From: Massilia glaciei
GTDB lineage: Bacteria > Pseudomonadota > Gammaproteobacteria > Burkholderiales > Burkholderiaceae_D
Assembly (NCBI RefSeq): GCF_003011895.2
Contig: NZ_PXWF02000313.1
Location: forward strand, 1 to 49,122
Direction: 5' to 3'
DNA length: 49,122 bases
Part shown: positions 35,557-44,107 of the stretch, one piece after another
How the letters are laid out: each line of letters starts with the position of its first letter
Position numbering within the stretch: the stretch's first letter is position 1
Program-made: the position numbers and the translations under genes
Notes under the pieces: model-generated
Told to the model about the DNA's origin: nothing
Seen by the model: the letters and a program-made list of their open reading frames with translations, nothing else
Databases searched by the model: none

Positions 35557-36690
35557 ATGGCAAAGCGTGATTTTTACGAGATCCTCGGGGTCGCCAAGAA
35601 CTCTTCAGAAGAAGAAATCAAAAAGTCCTATCGCAAGCTCGCGATGAAATACCATCCGGACCGCAATCCGGACAGTAAGGAATCGGAAGAGAAGTTCAAG
35701 GAGGTCAAGGAAGCCTACGAGATGCTGACCAATCCGGAAAAGCGCGAAGCGTACGACCGTTATGGTCACGCGGGCGTCGATCCGAACATGGGCGGCGGCG
35801 GTGGCGGCGGTTTTGGCGCCGGCGGCGGCTTCGCCGACAGCTTCGGCGACATCTTCGGCGACATCTTCGGGGGGGGCGGCGGACGCAGCCGCGGCGGACC
35901 GCAGGTGTACCGCGGCGCCGACCTGCGCTACAACCTCGAGATCACGCTCGAGCAGGCGGCGCACGGCTTCGACACCTCGATCCGGGTGCCGAGCTGGGAC
36001 AAATGCGATACCTGCCACGGTTCGGGCGCCAAGCCCGGCACCGCGCCGACCACCTGCACCTATTGCAACGGCCACGGCCAGGTGCGCGAGCAGCAGGGCT
36101 TCTTCAGCGTCCAGCGCACCTGCCCCAAGTGCCATGGCACGGGCAAGGTGATCACCGATCCGTGCGCGCCTTGCGCCGGCCAGGGCCGCATCAAGCGCAA
36201 CAAGACGCTCGAAGTCAAGATTCCCGCCGGTATCGACAATGGCATGCGCATCCGCTCGTCGGGCAACGGCGAGCCGGGCACCAACGGCGGACCGTCGGGC
36301 GACCTGTACGTCGAGATCCACATCAAGGCGCACGCCGTGTTCCAGCGCGAGGGCGACGACCTGCATTGCGAAATGCCGATCTCGTTCGTCAAGATGACGC
36401 TCGGCGGCGAGATCGAGGTGCCGACCTTGTCGGGCAAGGTCTCGTTCACGATCCCCGAGGGCACCCAGTCGGGCAAGACCTTCCGCCTCAAGGGCAAGGG
36501 CGTCAAGGGCGTGCGTTCGGGCGTGGCGGGCGATTTGTTCTGCCATGTCGCGGTCGAGACCCCGATCAAGCTGACCGACAAGCAAAAAGAGCTGCTCAAG
36601 GAGTTTGAACGGCTGACCGTCGAAGGCGGCGCCAAGCACAGCCCGCAGAGCAAGGGCTGGATGGACAAGGTCAAGAACTTCTTCGAATAA
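35557..36690 (+). CDS. dnaJ: Co-chaperone DnaJ (Hsp40)
   Basis: A 377-residue type I Hsp40. The J domain (1-70) contains the HPD motif in '[13 protein letters not shown]'. A Gly/Phe-rich region (about 75-115) follows. The zinc domain has four CxxCxGxG repeats: [24 protein letters not shown] and CAPCAGQG. The substrate-binding C-terminal domains end with '[20 protein letters not shown]' and '[12 protein letters not shown]'. Its promoter was not recognised between the dnaK terminator and the start. Confidence 0.97.
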   Translation: MAKRDFYEILGVAKNSSEEEIKKSYRKLAMKYHPDRNPDSKESEEKFKEVKEAYEMLTNPEKREAYDRYGHAGVDPNMGGGGGGGFGAGGGFADSFGDIFGDIFGGGGGRSRGGPQVYRGADLRYNLEITLEQAAHGFDTSIRVPSWDKCDTCHGSGAKPGTAPTTCTYCNGHGQVREQQGFFSVQRTCPKCHGTGKVITDPCAPCAGQGRIKRNKTLEVKIPAGIDNGMRIRSSGNGEPGTNGGPSGDLYVEIHIKAHAVFQREGDDLHCEMPISFVKMTLGGEIEVPTLSGKVSFTIPEGTQSGKTFRLKGKGVKGVRSGVAGDLFCHVAVETPIKLTDKQKELLKEFERLTVEGGAKHSPQSKGWMDKVKNFFE

Positions 36691-36722
36691 GGGGCGGCAG
36701 AACGCCCAGGCGTTGCAATCGA

Positions 36723-36764
36723 AAACCGCTGATCCCGCGCCGCGAGGCGCGCAGCGGTTTTTTT
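36723..36764 (+). terminator. Rho-independent terminator after dnaJ
   Basis: AAACCGCTG (36723-36731) faces CAGCGGTTT (36752-36760) with internal GCGC pairing in the loop, followed by T residues to 36764. It lies about 30 bases after the dnaJ stop and closes the heat-shock cluster. Confidence 0.88.
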
Positions 36765-36786
36765 ACGGACATGACAAGGACCACAG

Positions 36787-37455
36787 ATGACTGAAGCAAA
36801 ACGAGAGCCCCTGAGCACCGAAGCGCTGTTCCAGCGCAACCGCGACTGGGCCGGTGCGATGGTTGAGAAGGACCCCAATTTTTTCAAGTCGCTGACCAAT
36901 CAGCAGACCCCCGAGTACCTGTGGATCGGCTGCTCCGACAGCCGCGTGCCGGCCAACGAACTGTTGGGCCTGGCGCCGGGCGAGTTGTTCGTGCACCGCA
37001 ATATCGCCAACGTGGTGGTGCACTCGGACTTGAATTGCCTCACCGTGCTGCAGTTCGCGATCGACGTGCTCAAGGTCAAGCACGTGATCGTCTGCGGCCA
37101 TTACGGCTGCTCGGGCGTGCACGCGGCGATGGTCAACCGGCGCGTGGGACTGGCCGACAACTGGCTGCGCCACGTGCAGGACGTGCAGCAAAAGCACGAA
37201 AAATACCTCGGCGAGGTGCTGGCGCCGCGCGCGCGCGCCGACCGCCTGTGCGAACTGAATGTGACCGAGCAGGTCGTTAACACGGCGCAAACGACGGTGG
37301 TGCAGGACGCCTGGGAGCGCGGCCAGCAGTTGACCGTGCACGGCTGGGTGTACGGCCTGCACGACGGCTTGCTGCGCGACCTCGGCATGAGCGTGAGCGG
37401 CGCCGACGAGCTGGCGCCCAAGCTGGCTGCCCGTCTGGCCGAATACCAGGACTAG
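36787..37455 (+). CDS. can: Beta-class carbonic anhydrase
   Basis: A 222-residue zinc enzyme interconverting carbon dioxide and bicarbonate. Zinc ligands are the cysteine and aspartate in 'WIGCSDSRVPANELL' (Cys about 48, Asp about 50) and the His-Cys pair in 'CGHYGCSGVHAAM'. 'GELFVHRNIANVV' is the conserved beta-class block. An AAGGA ribosome binding site precedes the start, close to the dnaJ terminator. A small pyrophosphohydrolase gene follows after 26 bases and may be co-transcribed. Confidence 0.96.
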   Translation: MTEAKREPLSTEALFQRNRDWAGAMVEKDPNFFKSLTNQQTPEYLWIGCSDSRVPANELLGLAPGELFVHRNIANVVVHSDLNCLTVLQFAIDVLKVKHVIVCGHYGCSGVHAAMVNRRVGLADNWLRHVQDVQQKHEKYLGEVLAPRARADRLCELNVTEQVVNTAQTTVVQDAWERGQQLTVHGWVYGLHDGLLRDLGMSVSGADELAPKLAARLAEYQD

Positions 37456-37481
37456 CGGCTTGGCGATGCGGGGGAGCGGGT

Positions 37482-37868
37482 ATGGAAGGTGAGGAGGAGG
37501 GTAAAGGCGCGGGCGGCGTGCTGGTCGAGCTGCGCGACGAGGTGCGCGCGTTCGCCGCCGAGCGCGACTGGGACCAGTTCCATTCGCCCAAGAATCTGGC
37601 GGCCGCGCTGACGGTCGAGGCGGCCGAATTGCTCGAGCATTTCCAGTGGTTGCAGATTGGGGACAAGGCCGAGCTCGGCGACAGCAAGCTGGCCGAGGTG
37701 CGCCACGAGATGGCCGACGTGCTGGTCTACCTGATCCGGATCGCCGACAAGCTCGACGTCGACCTGAACGCGGCGGTGCGCGAAAAAATGGCGCTTAACC
37801 GCGCCAAGTATCCGGCCGACAAGGTCCGCGGCAGCGCCCGCAAGTACAGCGACTATCCGCGCGACTAG
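37482..37868 (+). CDS. MazG-like nucleotide pyrophosphohydrolase
   Basis: A 128-residue all-alpha NTP-PPase of the dCTPase/RS21-C6 type. The metal-binding motif EAAELLEHFQW (ExxE) and the paired 'EMADVLVYLIRIADKL' (ExxD) are both intact, and 'DWDQFHSPKNLAAALTVE' is the usual N-terminal substrate region. It would hydrolyse a non-canonical or excess nucleoside triphosphate to the monophosphate. It is probably in an operon with the carbonic anhydrase. Substrate not predictable from sequence. Confidence 0.88.
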   Translation: MEGEEEGKGAGGVLVELRDEVRAFAAERDWDQFHSPKNLAAALTVEAAELLEHFQWLQIGDKAELGDSKLAEVRHEMADVLVYLIRIADKLDVDLNAAVREKMALNRAKYPADKVRGSARKYSDYPRD

Positions 37869-37988
37869 TTTTTCTTGCTCGCCCCGGCTTTGAGCAGCAC
37901 ATCGAAGCCCTCGCGGTTCCCGGCCTCGCTGTAGAATCGAGCAGTAGTTGACGCAGCAGGCAGTTTGCACACCACTAAGCGACTATAC

Positions 37989-38804
37989 CTAGGCCATGGC
38001 CGCCACGCTCTGTATGACAATGTCCGCGCAAAAATGCGCGCACATCGCGTGCTCGAGGCCCCGGCGGCTGAAGATGAGCCCGAAGACAATGCCGCCGATC
38101 GCGTTGAGCGCGATGACCTTGGCGATGACCACCGGCGTCAGCGGCCACAGCTGGGCGGCCGCGCCCAGGTGAGCGATGCCGAACAGGAGCGCGGCGCCCA
38201 CGATTCCGATCATTACTGCCGTGCCTGAGGGCGCCGTTTTTCCCTTCAGTACCGTCTTCCAGACGATCCAGCTGATCACGGTCATCAGAAACAAGCGGCA
38301 AATCAGTTCTTCGGCGATGCCACCGTAGAACGATGCGACAATCCTTTTCCAGAAAGCGATGCCGGCTGCCGGAAGCGGCTGGGTCATGGCGGGCATGAAT
38401 GGCTCAAACGCCTTATCCAGGCCCGACAAAACGGCGCCGGTAATGAGGCCGGCAAGGCAGGCGCCTGCCAGCGCCTTTTTTGACACGCGCGGGAAAGGCG
38501 TCCGGTAGACGAGGGCGCGCGCGAACGGCGAATCAAGGCCGAGCGGCTGGCCGAGGCGCAATCCAATCCAGCTCAGCAGCGCGATAATGGCGCTCCCCTG
38601 CACGATCTGGATGGCCGCAAACACCGGCAGCGACACTGGCAGCTTCGCCAGCATCGCGGGCATCGCCGCGAACACATACGGCAGCACGGCGGCGATGGCG
38701 AGTGCGCTGGCGATGCCCCATGCGAGCGCCAGGCGAAGATGCTTGGGCTTGGCGGCGCCGGTCACGGTATCGGCTGCGCTCACGATTGCGCAATCAGGGC
38801 GCAT
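37989..38804 (-). CDS. CPBP-family intramembrane metalloprotease
   Basis: A 271-residue polytopic membrane protein. The CPBP/Abi motifs are present: the Glu-Glu pair in 'GGIAEELICRLFLM', 'FGIAHLGAAAQ' with the second-motif histidine, and 'HAMCAHFCADIV' with the third. Members are related to Rce1 and are often linked to bacteriocin immunity or self-protection. It overlaps the sdpI gene by 11 bases, so it is the last gene of an sdpR-sdpI operon, which fits an immunity role. Confidence 0.88.
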   Translation of the reverse strand: MRPDCAIVSAADTVTGAAKPKHLRLALAWGIASALAIAAVLPYVFAAMPAMLAKLPVSLPVFAAIQIVQGSAIIALLSWIGLRLGQPLGLDSPFARALVYRTPFPRVSKKALAGACLAGLITGAVLSGLDKAFEPFMPAMTQPLPAAGIAFWKRIVASFYGGIAEELICRLFLMTVISWIVWKTVLKGKTAPSGTAVMIGIVGAALLFGIAHLGAAAQLWPLTPVVIAKVIALNAIGGIVFGLIFSRRGLEHAMCAHFCADIVIQSVAAMA

Positions 38805-39450
38805 GCAATTCCCCCGCCTTTTCGAGCCGCTTGTAATAGACCCGCGAATAGGCGGCCGGTATCAGCGCGCCCATCGAAAGCAGGACGACCCCGACCAGCA
38901 TGGGCGCGCCGGCAATCATGGCGACCCCGCAGGCGAGCGCGCTGCCGACCATGAGCTTGCCGGCGAGGCGGTGGGTCGCGTACCAGACCCGCTCGTTCGA
39001 CAGCGTCCACGGGGTCCGGATGCCGAGCCAGAAATTGCGCCGCACCTTGCCCATGACGTTGCCGATCAGGCCGATCAGCAAGGCGACGCCGCCCAGCACG
39101 GCGTTGCGCATGTCGAGCTGCGGCGACAAGGCGGCCCAGATCGCCATCGCCTGGAAATAGCCGGCCAAGGCTGTCACGAGCACGGCCACATAGCCGTAGA
39201 CCGCTTCGAACGACGCGACCTCGAAACGCTTTGGCGAAAGTTTGGGCAAGACCGCAAACAGCAGCGCCATCAAGGTCATCAGGCCGGGCCCCATCAGGAA
39301 CACGGTCCAGCGCGGGCCCCAGCCGTCGACCTCGCCGTCCGCGCCCCAATGGACCGGCATTTGCTCGGGCAGTTGCGGGTAGAACGCGAGCGTGATGGCC
39401 AGGCTGGCCAGGATCATCAGACCGCACAACAACAAATTCGCTTTTTTCAT
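38794..39450 (-). CDS. sdpI: SdpI-family membrane immunity protein
   Basis: A 218-residue membrane protein with about six helices. The N-terminal DUF1648 signature 'LPEQMPVHWGADGEVDGWGP' follows the first helix, and the SdpI core 'RRNFWLGIRTPWTLSNERVW' then 'YATHRLAGKL' is complete. In Bacillus, SdpI protects against the SdpC toxin and sequesters the repressor SdpR. No sdpC-like toxin is recognisable here. The start overlaps the regulator stop (ATGA). Confidence 0.9.
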   Translation of the reverse strand: MKKANLLLCGLMILASLAITLAFYPQLPEQMPVHWGADGEVDGWGPRWTVFLMGPGLMTLMALLFAVLPKLSPKRFEVASFEAVYGYVAVLVTALAGYFQAMAIWAALSPQLDMRNAVLGGVALLIGLIGNVMGKVRRNFWLGIRTPWTLSNERVWYATHRLAGKLMVGSALACGVAMIAGAPMLVGVVLLSMGALIPAAYSRVYYKRLEKAGELHAP

Positions 39451-39734
39451 TTTTTTCCTCCGTCGGTTTTCGCGCCTGCAAGGTCCATCGCCCAAGCGAC
39501 GACATCTTCCATGACGGTCGTGTTCAATCCGTACCAGATCGTTTGCCCCTCGCGCCGGGTGGTGATGAGGCCTGCCTCCCTGAGCGCGGCGAAATGGTGC
39601 GACATGGTCGGCTTGGTCATGTCGAAACTGGCGGCCAGATCGCCGGCCGTCATTTCGCCTTTGCGCAACATGCGCAGCACCTCGCGCCGCGTGGGATCGG
39701 CGATCGCTTTGAAGAGCAGGTTCGTCGTGTTCAA
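39447..39734 (-). CDS. sdpR: ArsR-family (SdpR-type) autorepressor
   Basis: A 95-residue winged-helix repressor: 'FKAIADPTRREVLRMLRKGE', recognition region 'DLAASFDMTKPTMSHHFAAL' and wing 'ITTRREGQTIWYGLN'. It has no metal-binding cysteines, which fits SdpR rather than metal-sensing ArsR proteins. The start is TTG; an in-frame stop lies four codons upstream, so no ATG is possible. It is translationally coupled to sdpI and likely represses the operon via the palindrome upstream. Confidence 0.9.
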   Translation of the reverse strand: MNTTNLLFKAIADPTRREVLRMLRKGEMTAGDLAASFDMTKPTMSHHFAALREAGLITTRREGQTIWYGLNTTVMEDVVAWAMDLAGAKTDGGKK

Positions 39735-39754
39735 TGTATTCGATCAATCTCTAA

Positions 39755-39770
39755 TTAGATGAATGTCTAA
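39755..39770. promoter_or_regulatory. ArsR/SdpR-type operator palindrome
   Basis: TTAGA (39755-39759) and TCTAA (39766-39770) form a perfect inverted repeat with a six-base spacer. The wider sequence ATTAGATGAATGTCTAAAT matches the general ATnTAGAT..ATCTAnAT pattern of ArsR-family operators. A second palindrome TCTAATTAGA overlaps at 39750-39759. It lies 20 bases upstream of the TTG start, in the promoter region. Confidence 0.7.
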
Positions 39771-39913
39771 ATAATACGCCACGCCTTCTGGCGTGTCAAC
39801 GTTATATGAACGGGAAAATCCAAGGCAGCGGGTTCCGGTCGGCAAGAGACGGCCCGCGAAGCGCGCCGAGCAACGTCATTTCACAACCATCGGTGTACGG
39901 ATATTTCGCAACC

Positions 39914-39926
39914 GGGGTCTGACCCC
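39914..39926. repeat. REP-like palindrome GGGGTCTGACCCC
   Basis: A near-perfect 13-bp palindrome, first member of a cluster in the 39771-40269 gap, which contains no gene. The same core occurs in 39938-39972 and 40114-40138 and, split by an insertion, at 40057-40097. GGGGTCAGACCCC-type repeats are often linked with REP-associated (RAYT) transposases, but none is encoded in the window. Confidence 0.75.
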
Positions 39927-39937
39927 ACTTTTGAAAC

Positions 39938-39972
39938 ATTCCGCTATCGGGGTCAGACCCCGATAGCGGAAT
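39938..39972. repeat. Perfect 35-bp palindrome with REP core
   Basis: ATTCCGCTATCGGGGTC (39938-39954) and GACCCCGATAGCGGAAT (39956-39972) are perfect 17-bp arms around a single central A. It can form a very stable hairpin or cruciform. The core is GGGGTCAGACCCC as in the other cluster members. Confidence 0.9.
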
Positions 39973-40065
39973 ATTGCTTACGTTGAATGCGGCGAGGCGG
40001 CGGCCAGCCCTTGAAAGCGAAGAAACGATGCCACGCGGCAAGCGGAAATCGGCGGCGGGGTCTGA

Positions 40066-40090
40066 GAGGCTGAGAAAAACTCTCAGCCTC
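40066..40090. mobile_element. 25-bp minimal form of the MITE-like element, inside a REP
   Basis: GAGGCTGAGA (40066-40075) and TCTCAGCCTC (40081-40090) are inverted repeats joined by AAAAC. They match the ends of the 159-bp element at 32175-32333 (right end identical over 17 bases). It is flanked by TGA on both sides. Removing it with one TGA restores the exact REP core GGGGTCTGACCCC (40057-40062 joined to 40091-40097), so it looks like an insertion into a REP copy, later deleted internally. Confidence 0.7.
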
Positions 40091-40113
40091 TGACCCCGAT
40101 TATGAAATATTCC

Positions 40114-40138
40114 GTAACTGGGGTCAGACCCCGGTTAC
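40114..40138. repeat. REP-like palindrome with one mismatch
   Basis: GTAACTGGGGTC (40114-40125) faces GACCCCGGTTAC (40127-40138) around a central A, with one mismatch in twelve positions. It is the third intact cluster member. Downstream is an A/T-rich hairpin AAAAAATTTTTT (about 40139-40150). Confidence 0.8.
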
Positions 40139-40269
40139 AAAAAATTTTTTGGTTGCAAAATATTCCGGGGTGGGAGTCCGTGGCGGCACCGGCATGAGCC
40201 GGGCCCCTTTTGCTGTAAGCGACAAAGGACTCAGGCAGGAAGCAGCGCCGCGCTTGGCGCTGTCAGCGC

Positions 40270-41728
40270 TTAGATCCCGCCCATGCAGATGTACTTGAGC
40301 ACCAGGTAGTCGTCCATGCCGTAGCGCGAACCCTTCGCGGCCCAGGCCCGACTGCTTGACGCCGCCAAACGGCGCCACCTCGTTCGAGATGAGCCCCGTG
40401 TTCACGCCCACCATGCCGCTCTCGATCGCCTCGGCCACGCGCCACACGCGTCCGATGTCGCGCGAGTAGAAGTAGGCGGCCAGCCCGAACTCGGAGTCGT
40501 TCGCCAGCGCGATGACCTCGTCTTCGGTCTTGAAGCGGAACAGCGGCGCGAGCGGGCCGAACGTCTCTTCGCTCGCCACCTGCATCGCGGCGGTGGCGTC
40601 GGCGATCACGGTCGGCTCGAAGAAGCCGTGCCCGAGCGCGTGGCGCTTGCCGCCGGCCAGCAACCGGCCGCCCTTGGCCAGCGCGTCGGCGATGTGCTGC
40701 TCGACCTTGAGCACGGCCTTCTCCTCGATCAGCGGACCCTGCGTCACCCCCGCGTCCGCGCCCGTCGCCGACCTTGAGCCCTCCCACCGCCGCCACCAGC
40801 TTGGCGGCGAACTGCTCGTACACGCCGTCCTGCACGTACAGGCGGTTGGCGCACACGCAGGTCTGGCCGGCGTTGCGGTACTTGGACGCGAGCGCGCCCT
40901 CGACCGCGGCGTCGAGGTCGGCGTCGTCGAACACGATGAACGGCGCGTTGCCGCCCAATTCGAGCGAGAGCTTTTTGATCGTCGGCGCGCACTGCTCCAT
41001 GAGGATGCGCCCGACCTGGGTCGAGCCGGTGAAGGTCAGCTTGCGCACGGTCGGGTTGCTCGTCATTTCGCCGCCGATGGCCTTGGAGTCGCCCGTCAGC
41101 ACGCTGAGCACGCCCCTCGGCACGCCCGCGCGCTCGGCCAGCACGGCCAGCGCCAGCGCCGAAAACGGCGTCAATTCGGCCGGCTTGACCACCATCGGGC
41201 AGCCGGCCGCCAGCGCCGGGCCCACTTTGCGGGTGATCATCGCCGCCGGGAAGTTCCACGGGGTGATCGCCGCGCACACGCCGATCGGCTCGCGCGTGAC
41301 CACCAGCCGCCGGTCGGCCCACGGCGAGGCCAGGGTGTCGCCCTCGACCCGCTTGGCCTCTTCGGCGAACCACTCGATGAACGAGGCGGCGTAGCCGATC
41401 TCGCCTTTCGATTCGGCCAGCGGCTTGCCCTGCTCGGCCGTCATGATGAGCGCGAGGTCGTCCGCGTTCTCGAGCATCAGGTCGTTCCACTTGCGCAAAA
41501 TGACGCTGCGCTCCTTGGCGCTCTTTTTGCGCCACGCGGGCCAGGCCGCGGCTGGCGGCAGCGATCGCGCGCCGCGGTCTCGGCCGCGCCCATGCGCGGC
41601 ACCGTGCCCAGCGTCTCGCCCGTGGCGGGATTGCGCACGTCGATCGTGGCGGCGCCGTCCGCGTCGCACCATTCGCCTTCGATGTAGCACTGTTGGCGCA
41701 GCAGGGAGGGGTCTTTTAAATTTAGCAT
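40270..41728 (-). pseudogene. gabD: Succinate-semialdehyde dehydrogenase, frameshifted
   Basis: Homology to GabD runs from MLNLKDPSLLRQQCYIEGEW to '...[14 protein letters not shown]', full family length, with catalytic Cys in '[13 protein letters not shown]' and Glu in '[13 protein letters not shown]'. The frame changes at about four places: two within about 41545-41575 (after 'GAAETAA'), one near 40763 (after 'LKVGDG') and one near 40333 (after 'GLGREG'). Each is explained by a single-base change in a GC-rich or homopolymer stretch. Either the gene is a recent pseudogene or the sequence has local errors. It would be the last step of putrescine breakdown to succinate. Confidence 0.85.
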
Positions 41729-41742
41729 GATGGATTTCTGGT

Positions 41743-43239
41743 TTAGGCGAGCTTGTCGAGAGCGATCCAAGTCGTCTTCAACTCGGTGTATTTGTCAAAC
41801 GCGTGCAGCGATTTGTCGCGCCCGTTGCCCGACTGTTTGACGCCGCCGAACGGCACCGTCATGTCGTCGCCGTCGTACTGGTTGACGTGGACGGTGCCCG
41901 CCCGCAGCGCGCGCGCGGCCTGTATCGCCTTGCTGATGTTCGATGTCCACACACCGGCCTGCAGGCCGAACGGACTCGCGTTGGCCTCTCGCACGGCCTC
42001 GTCGATGTGCGAGAAGCTGAACACCGACAGCACCGGGCCAAAGATCTCCTCGCGCGCGATCTCCATGGCGCCGTCGACCTGGTCGAACAGGGTCGGCGCG
42101 ATGTAGAACCCGCCCGTGTCCTCGCGCGTGGCGACGCCGCCGGCGAGCAGGCGCGCGCCGTCCGCCTGCCCCGACGCGATAAAGCGCATCACGTTTTTCA
42201 TCTGCGTCGCGTCGACGATGGCGCCCATCACGGTCGCCTCGTCGAGCGGGTCGCCCGGCTGGTAGCGCGGCATCAGCGCGAGCGCCTTTTCGAGAAAGGC
42301 GTCCTTGATCGAGGCCTCGACGAACAGGCGCGATGGCGCGTTGCAGCTCTCGCCCTGGTTGAAGTAGATCGAGCCGACCGCGGCGCTGACGGCGGCATCC
42401 AAGTCCGGGCAGTCGGCGCAGACGATGTTGGCCGACTTGCCACCAAGTTCGGTCCAGGCGCGCTTGAGGTTCGACTGCCCTGCCATCTGCAGGATCTGCT
42501 TACCGGTCCGGGTCGAACCGGTGAAGCCGATGCAGTCGACGTCCATGTGCAGCGCGAGCGCGGCGCCGGCCTCGTGGCCGAAGCCCGGCACCACGTTGAA
42601 CACGCCGGGTGGCAAGCCGGCCTCGAGCGCGATCTCGGCCAGGCGCAACGCGCTCAGTGGCGATTTTTCGGACGGCTTGAGCACCACGCTGTTGCCCGCC
42701 GCGAGCGCCGGCGCGATCTTCCACGCGGCCATGATGAGCGGATAGTTCCATGGCACGATCGCGGCGACCACGCCGACCGGTTCGCGCGTGATCAGGGCCA
42801 GGCTGTTGTCGGCCGTCGGCGCGATCTCGTCGTATATCTTGTCGATCGCCTCGCCATACCAGCGGATGCAATTGGCGGCGGCGGCCACGTCCACGCTCTG
42901 GCTGTACTGGATCGGCTTGCCCATGTCGAGCGTCTCGAGCAAGGCCAGTTCGGCCGTGTTTGCGAGCACCAAATCGGCGAAGCGGATCAGCACCCGCTTG
43001 CGCGCGGCCGGTGCCTGTCCGGCCCAGCGCCGGTCCTCGAACGCGGCGCGCGCGGCGGCGACCGCCGCGTCGACATCGGCCACATCGCAGCGGGCCACCG
43101 GGCCCAATACGCGGCCATCGATCGGCGAGACATCGTCGAACTGTTGGTTTGATGCGGCCCACACCCGCCGGCCGCCGATCAGGGCGCGGCCGTCGATGTT
43201 GAGCGACGCCGCGCGTGTGTGCCATAAGCTGTTCATCAT
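41743..43239 (-). CDS. puuC: Gamma-glutamyl-gamma-aminobutyraldehyde dehydrogenase
   Basis: A 498-residue NAD(P)-dependent aldehyde dehydrogenase. The catalytic cysteine is in 'FNQGESCNAPSRLFV' (about Cys300), the general base glutamate in 'AWTELGGKSANIVC', and the cofactor motif is 'CIGFTGSTRTGKQILQMAG'. The N-terminal 'LWHTRAASLNIDGRALIGGR' and C-terminal '[20 protein letters not shown]' match the PuuC branch. It is directly downstream of potI (22-base gap) and upstream of gabD, giving both aldehyde oxidation steps of putrescine catabolism. Confidence 0.92.
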   Translation of the reverse strand: MMNSLWHTRAASLNIDGRALIGGRRVWAASNQQFDDVSPIDGRVLGPVARCDVADVDAAVAAARAAFEDRRWAGQAPAARKRVLIRFADLVLANTAELALLETLDMGKPIQYSQSVDVAAAANCIRWYGEAIDKIYDEIAPTADNSLALITREPVGVVAAIVPWNYPLIMAAWKIAPALAAGNSVVLKPSEKSPLSALRLAEIALEAGLPPGVFNVVPGFGHEAGAALALHMDVDCIGFTGSTRTGKQILQMAGQSNLKRAWTELGGKSANIVCADCPDLDAAVSAAVGSIYFNQGESCNAPSRLFVEASIKDAFLEKALALMPRYQPGDPLDEATVMGAIVDATQMKNVMRFIASGQADGARLLAGGVATREDTGGFYIAPTLFDQVDGAMEIAREEIFGPVLSVFSFSHIDEAVREANASPFGLQAGVWTSNISKAIQAARALRAGTVHVNQYDGDDMTVPFGGVKQSGNGRDKSLHAFDKYTELKTTWIALDKLA

Positions 43240-43261
43240 AGACTCCCCGGTTTGGTTTGAT

Positions 43262-44107
43262 TCATTCAGCTTGGGCCGCGGCCGACACCTGCCGCTGGCG
43301 CCTGCGTTCGGCGCGCGCGATCATCACGCTGGCGACGATCACGCCGATCGACACCACCAGGATCGTGAGCGCCGCGACCGCGTTGACGCGCGGGTCGATG
43401 CCGAGGCGGGCGCGCGAAAAAATCACGATCGGCATGGTCGACGAGCCGGGTCCCGACAAAAACGCCGACAGCACCACGTCGTCGAGCGACAACGTGAAGG
43501 TGAGCAGCCAAGCCGAGGCCAGCGCCTGCGTGATGTTGGGCAGGGTCACCAGAAAGAAAACCTGGTACACGCGGCAGCCGAGGTCCATTGCCGCCTCCTC
43601 CAGCGATTTTCCGACCTCCTGCAGGCGCGACTGCACCACCACGGTCGCGTAGGCCATGCCAAGCAGGGTGTGCCCGATCCAGATGGTGAGCAAACCGCGC
43701 TCCGGGAAGCCGAACATTTTTTGCACCGACACCAGCATCAGCAGCAGCGACAGGCCGATGATCACCTCGGGCATCACCAGCGGCGCGCTGACCATCCCCG
43801 AAAACAGCGTGCGGCCCTTGAAGCGCCGGTAGCGGTGCAGCGCGAACGCGGCGCAGGTGCCGAGGATGACCGACGAAAACGCGCTGGCCACAGCGATTTT
43901 GAGCGAGAGCACGAAGCCGCCCGTGATCTCAACATCGTTGAATAGTTCGCCGTACCACTTGGTGGAAAAACCGGTCCACACCATGTCGTGGCGCGATGCG
44001 TTGAACGAAAACACGACCAGCACCACGATCGGCAGGTACAGGAATGCATAGCCGGCCGCCAGCCACGAGCGTCCGAACCAGCGTTGCAGCAGCGTTCTGG
44101 CGTTCAT
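43262..44107 (-). CDS. potI: Putrescine ABC transporter permease PotI
   Basis: A 281-residue membrane permease with about six helices. The N-terminal 'AFLYLPIVVLVVFSFNASRH' is diagnostic for PotI/PotC. The coupling loop is 'EVGKSLEEAAMDLGCRVYQV' (EAA motif). 'LTFTLSLDDVVLSAFLSGPG' is another family block. The start overlaps the potH stop (ATGA). It pairs with PotH to form the membrane channel driven by PotG. Confidence 0.95.
   Translation of the reverse strand: MNARTLLQRWFGRSWLAAGYAFLYLPIVVLVVFSFNASRHDMVWTGFSTKWYGELFNDVEITGGFVLSLKIAVASAFSSVILGTCAAFALHRYRRFKGRTLFSGMVSAPLVMPEVIIGLSLLLMLVSVQKMFGFPERGLLTIWIGHTLLGMAYATVVVQSRLQEVGKSLEEAAMDLGCRVYQVFFLVTLPNITQALASAWLLTFTLSLDDVVLSAFLSGPGSSTMPIVIFSRARLGIDPRVNAVAALTILVVSIGVIVASVMIARAERRRQRQVSAAAQAE

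Noticed and set aside
37865-37940. Minus-strand C-terminal fragment ending 'FDVLLKAGASKKN'
   Set aside because: Could be an ankyrin-like gene remnant, but only about 20 residues support it and the rest of the frame overlaps the CPBP gene.
39802-40041. 79-codon minus-strand frame in the REP cluster
   Set aside because: Made of palindromic repeats; no ribosome binding site or homology.
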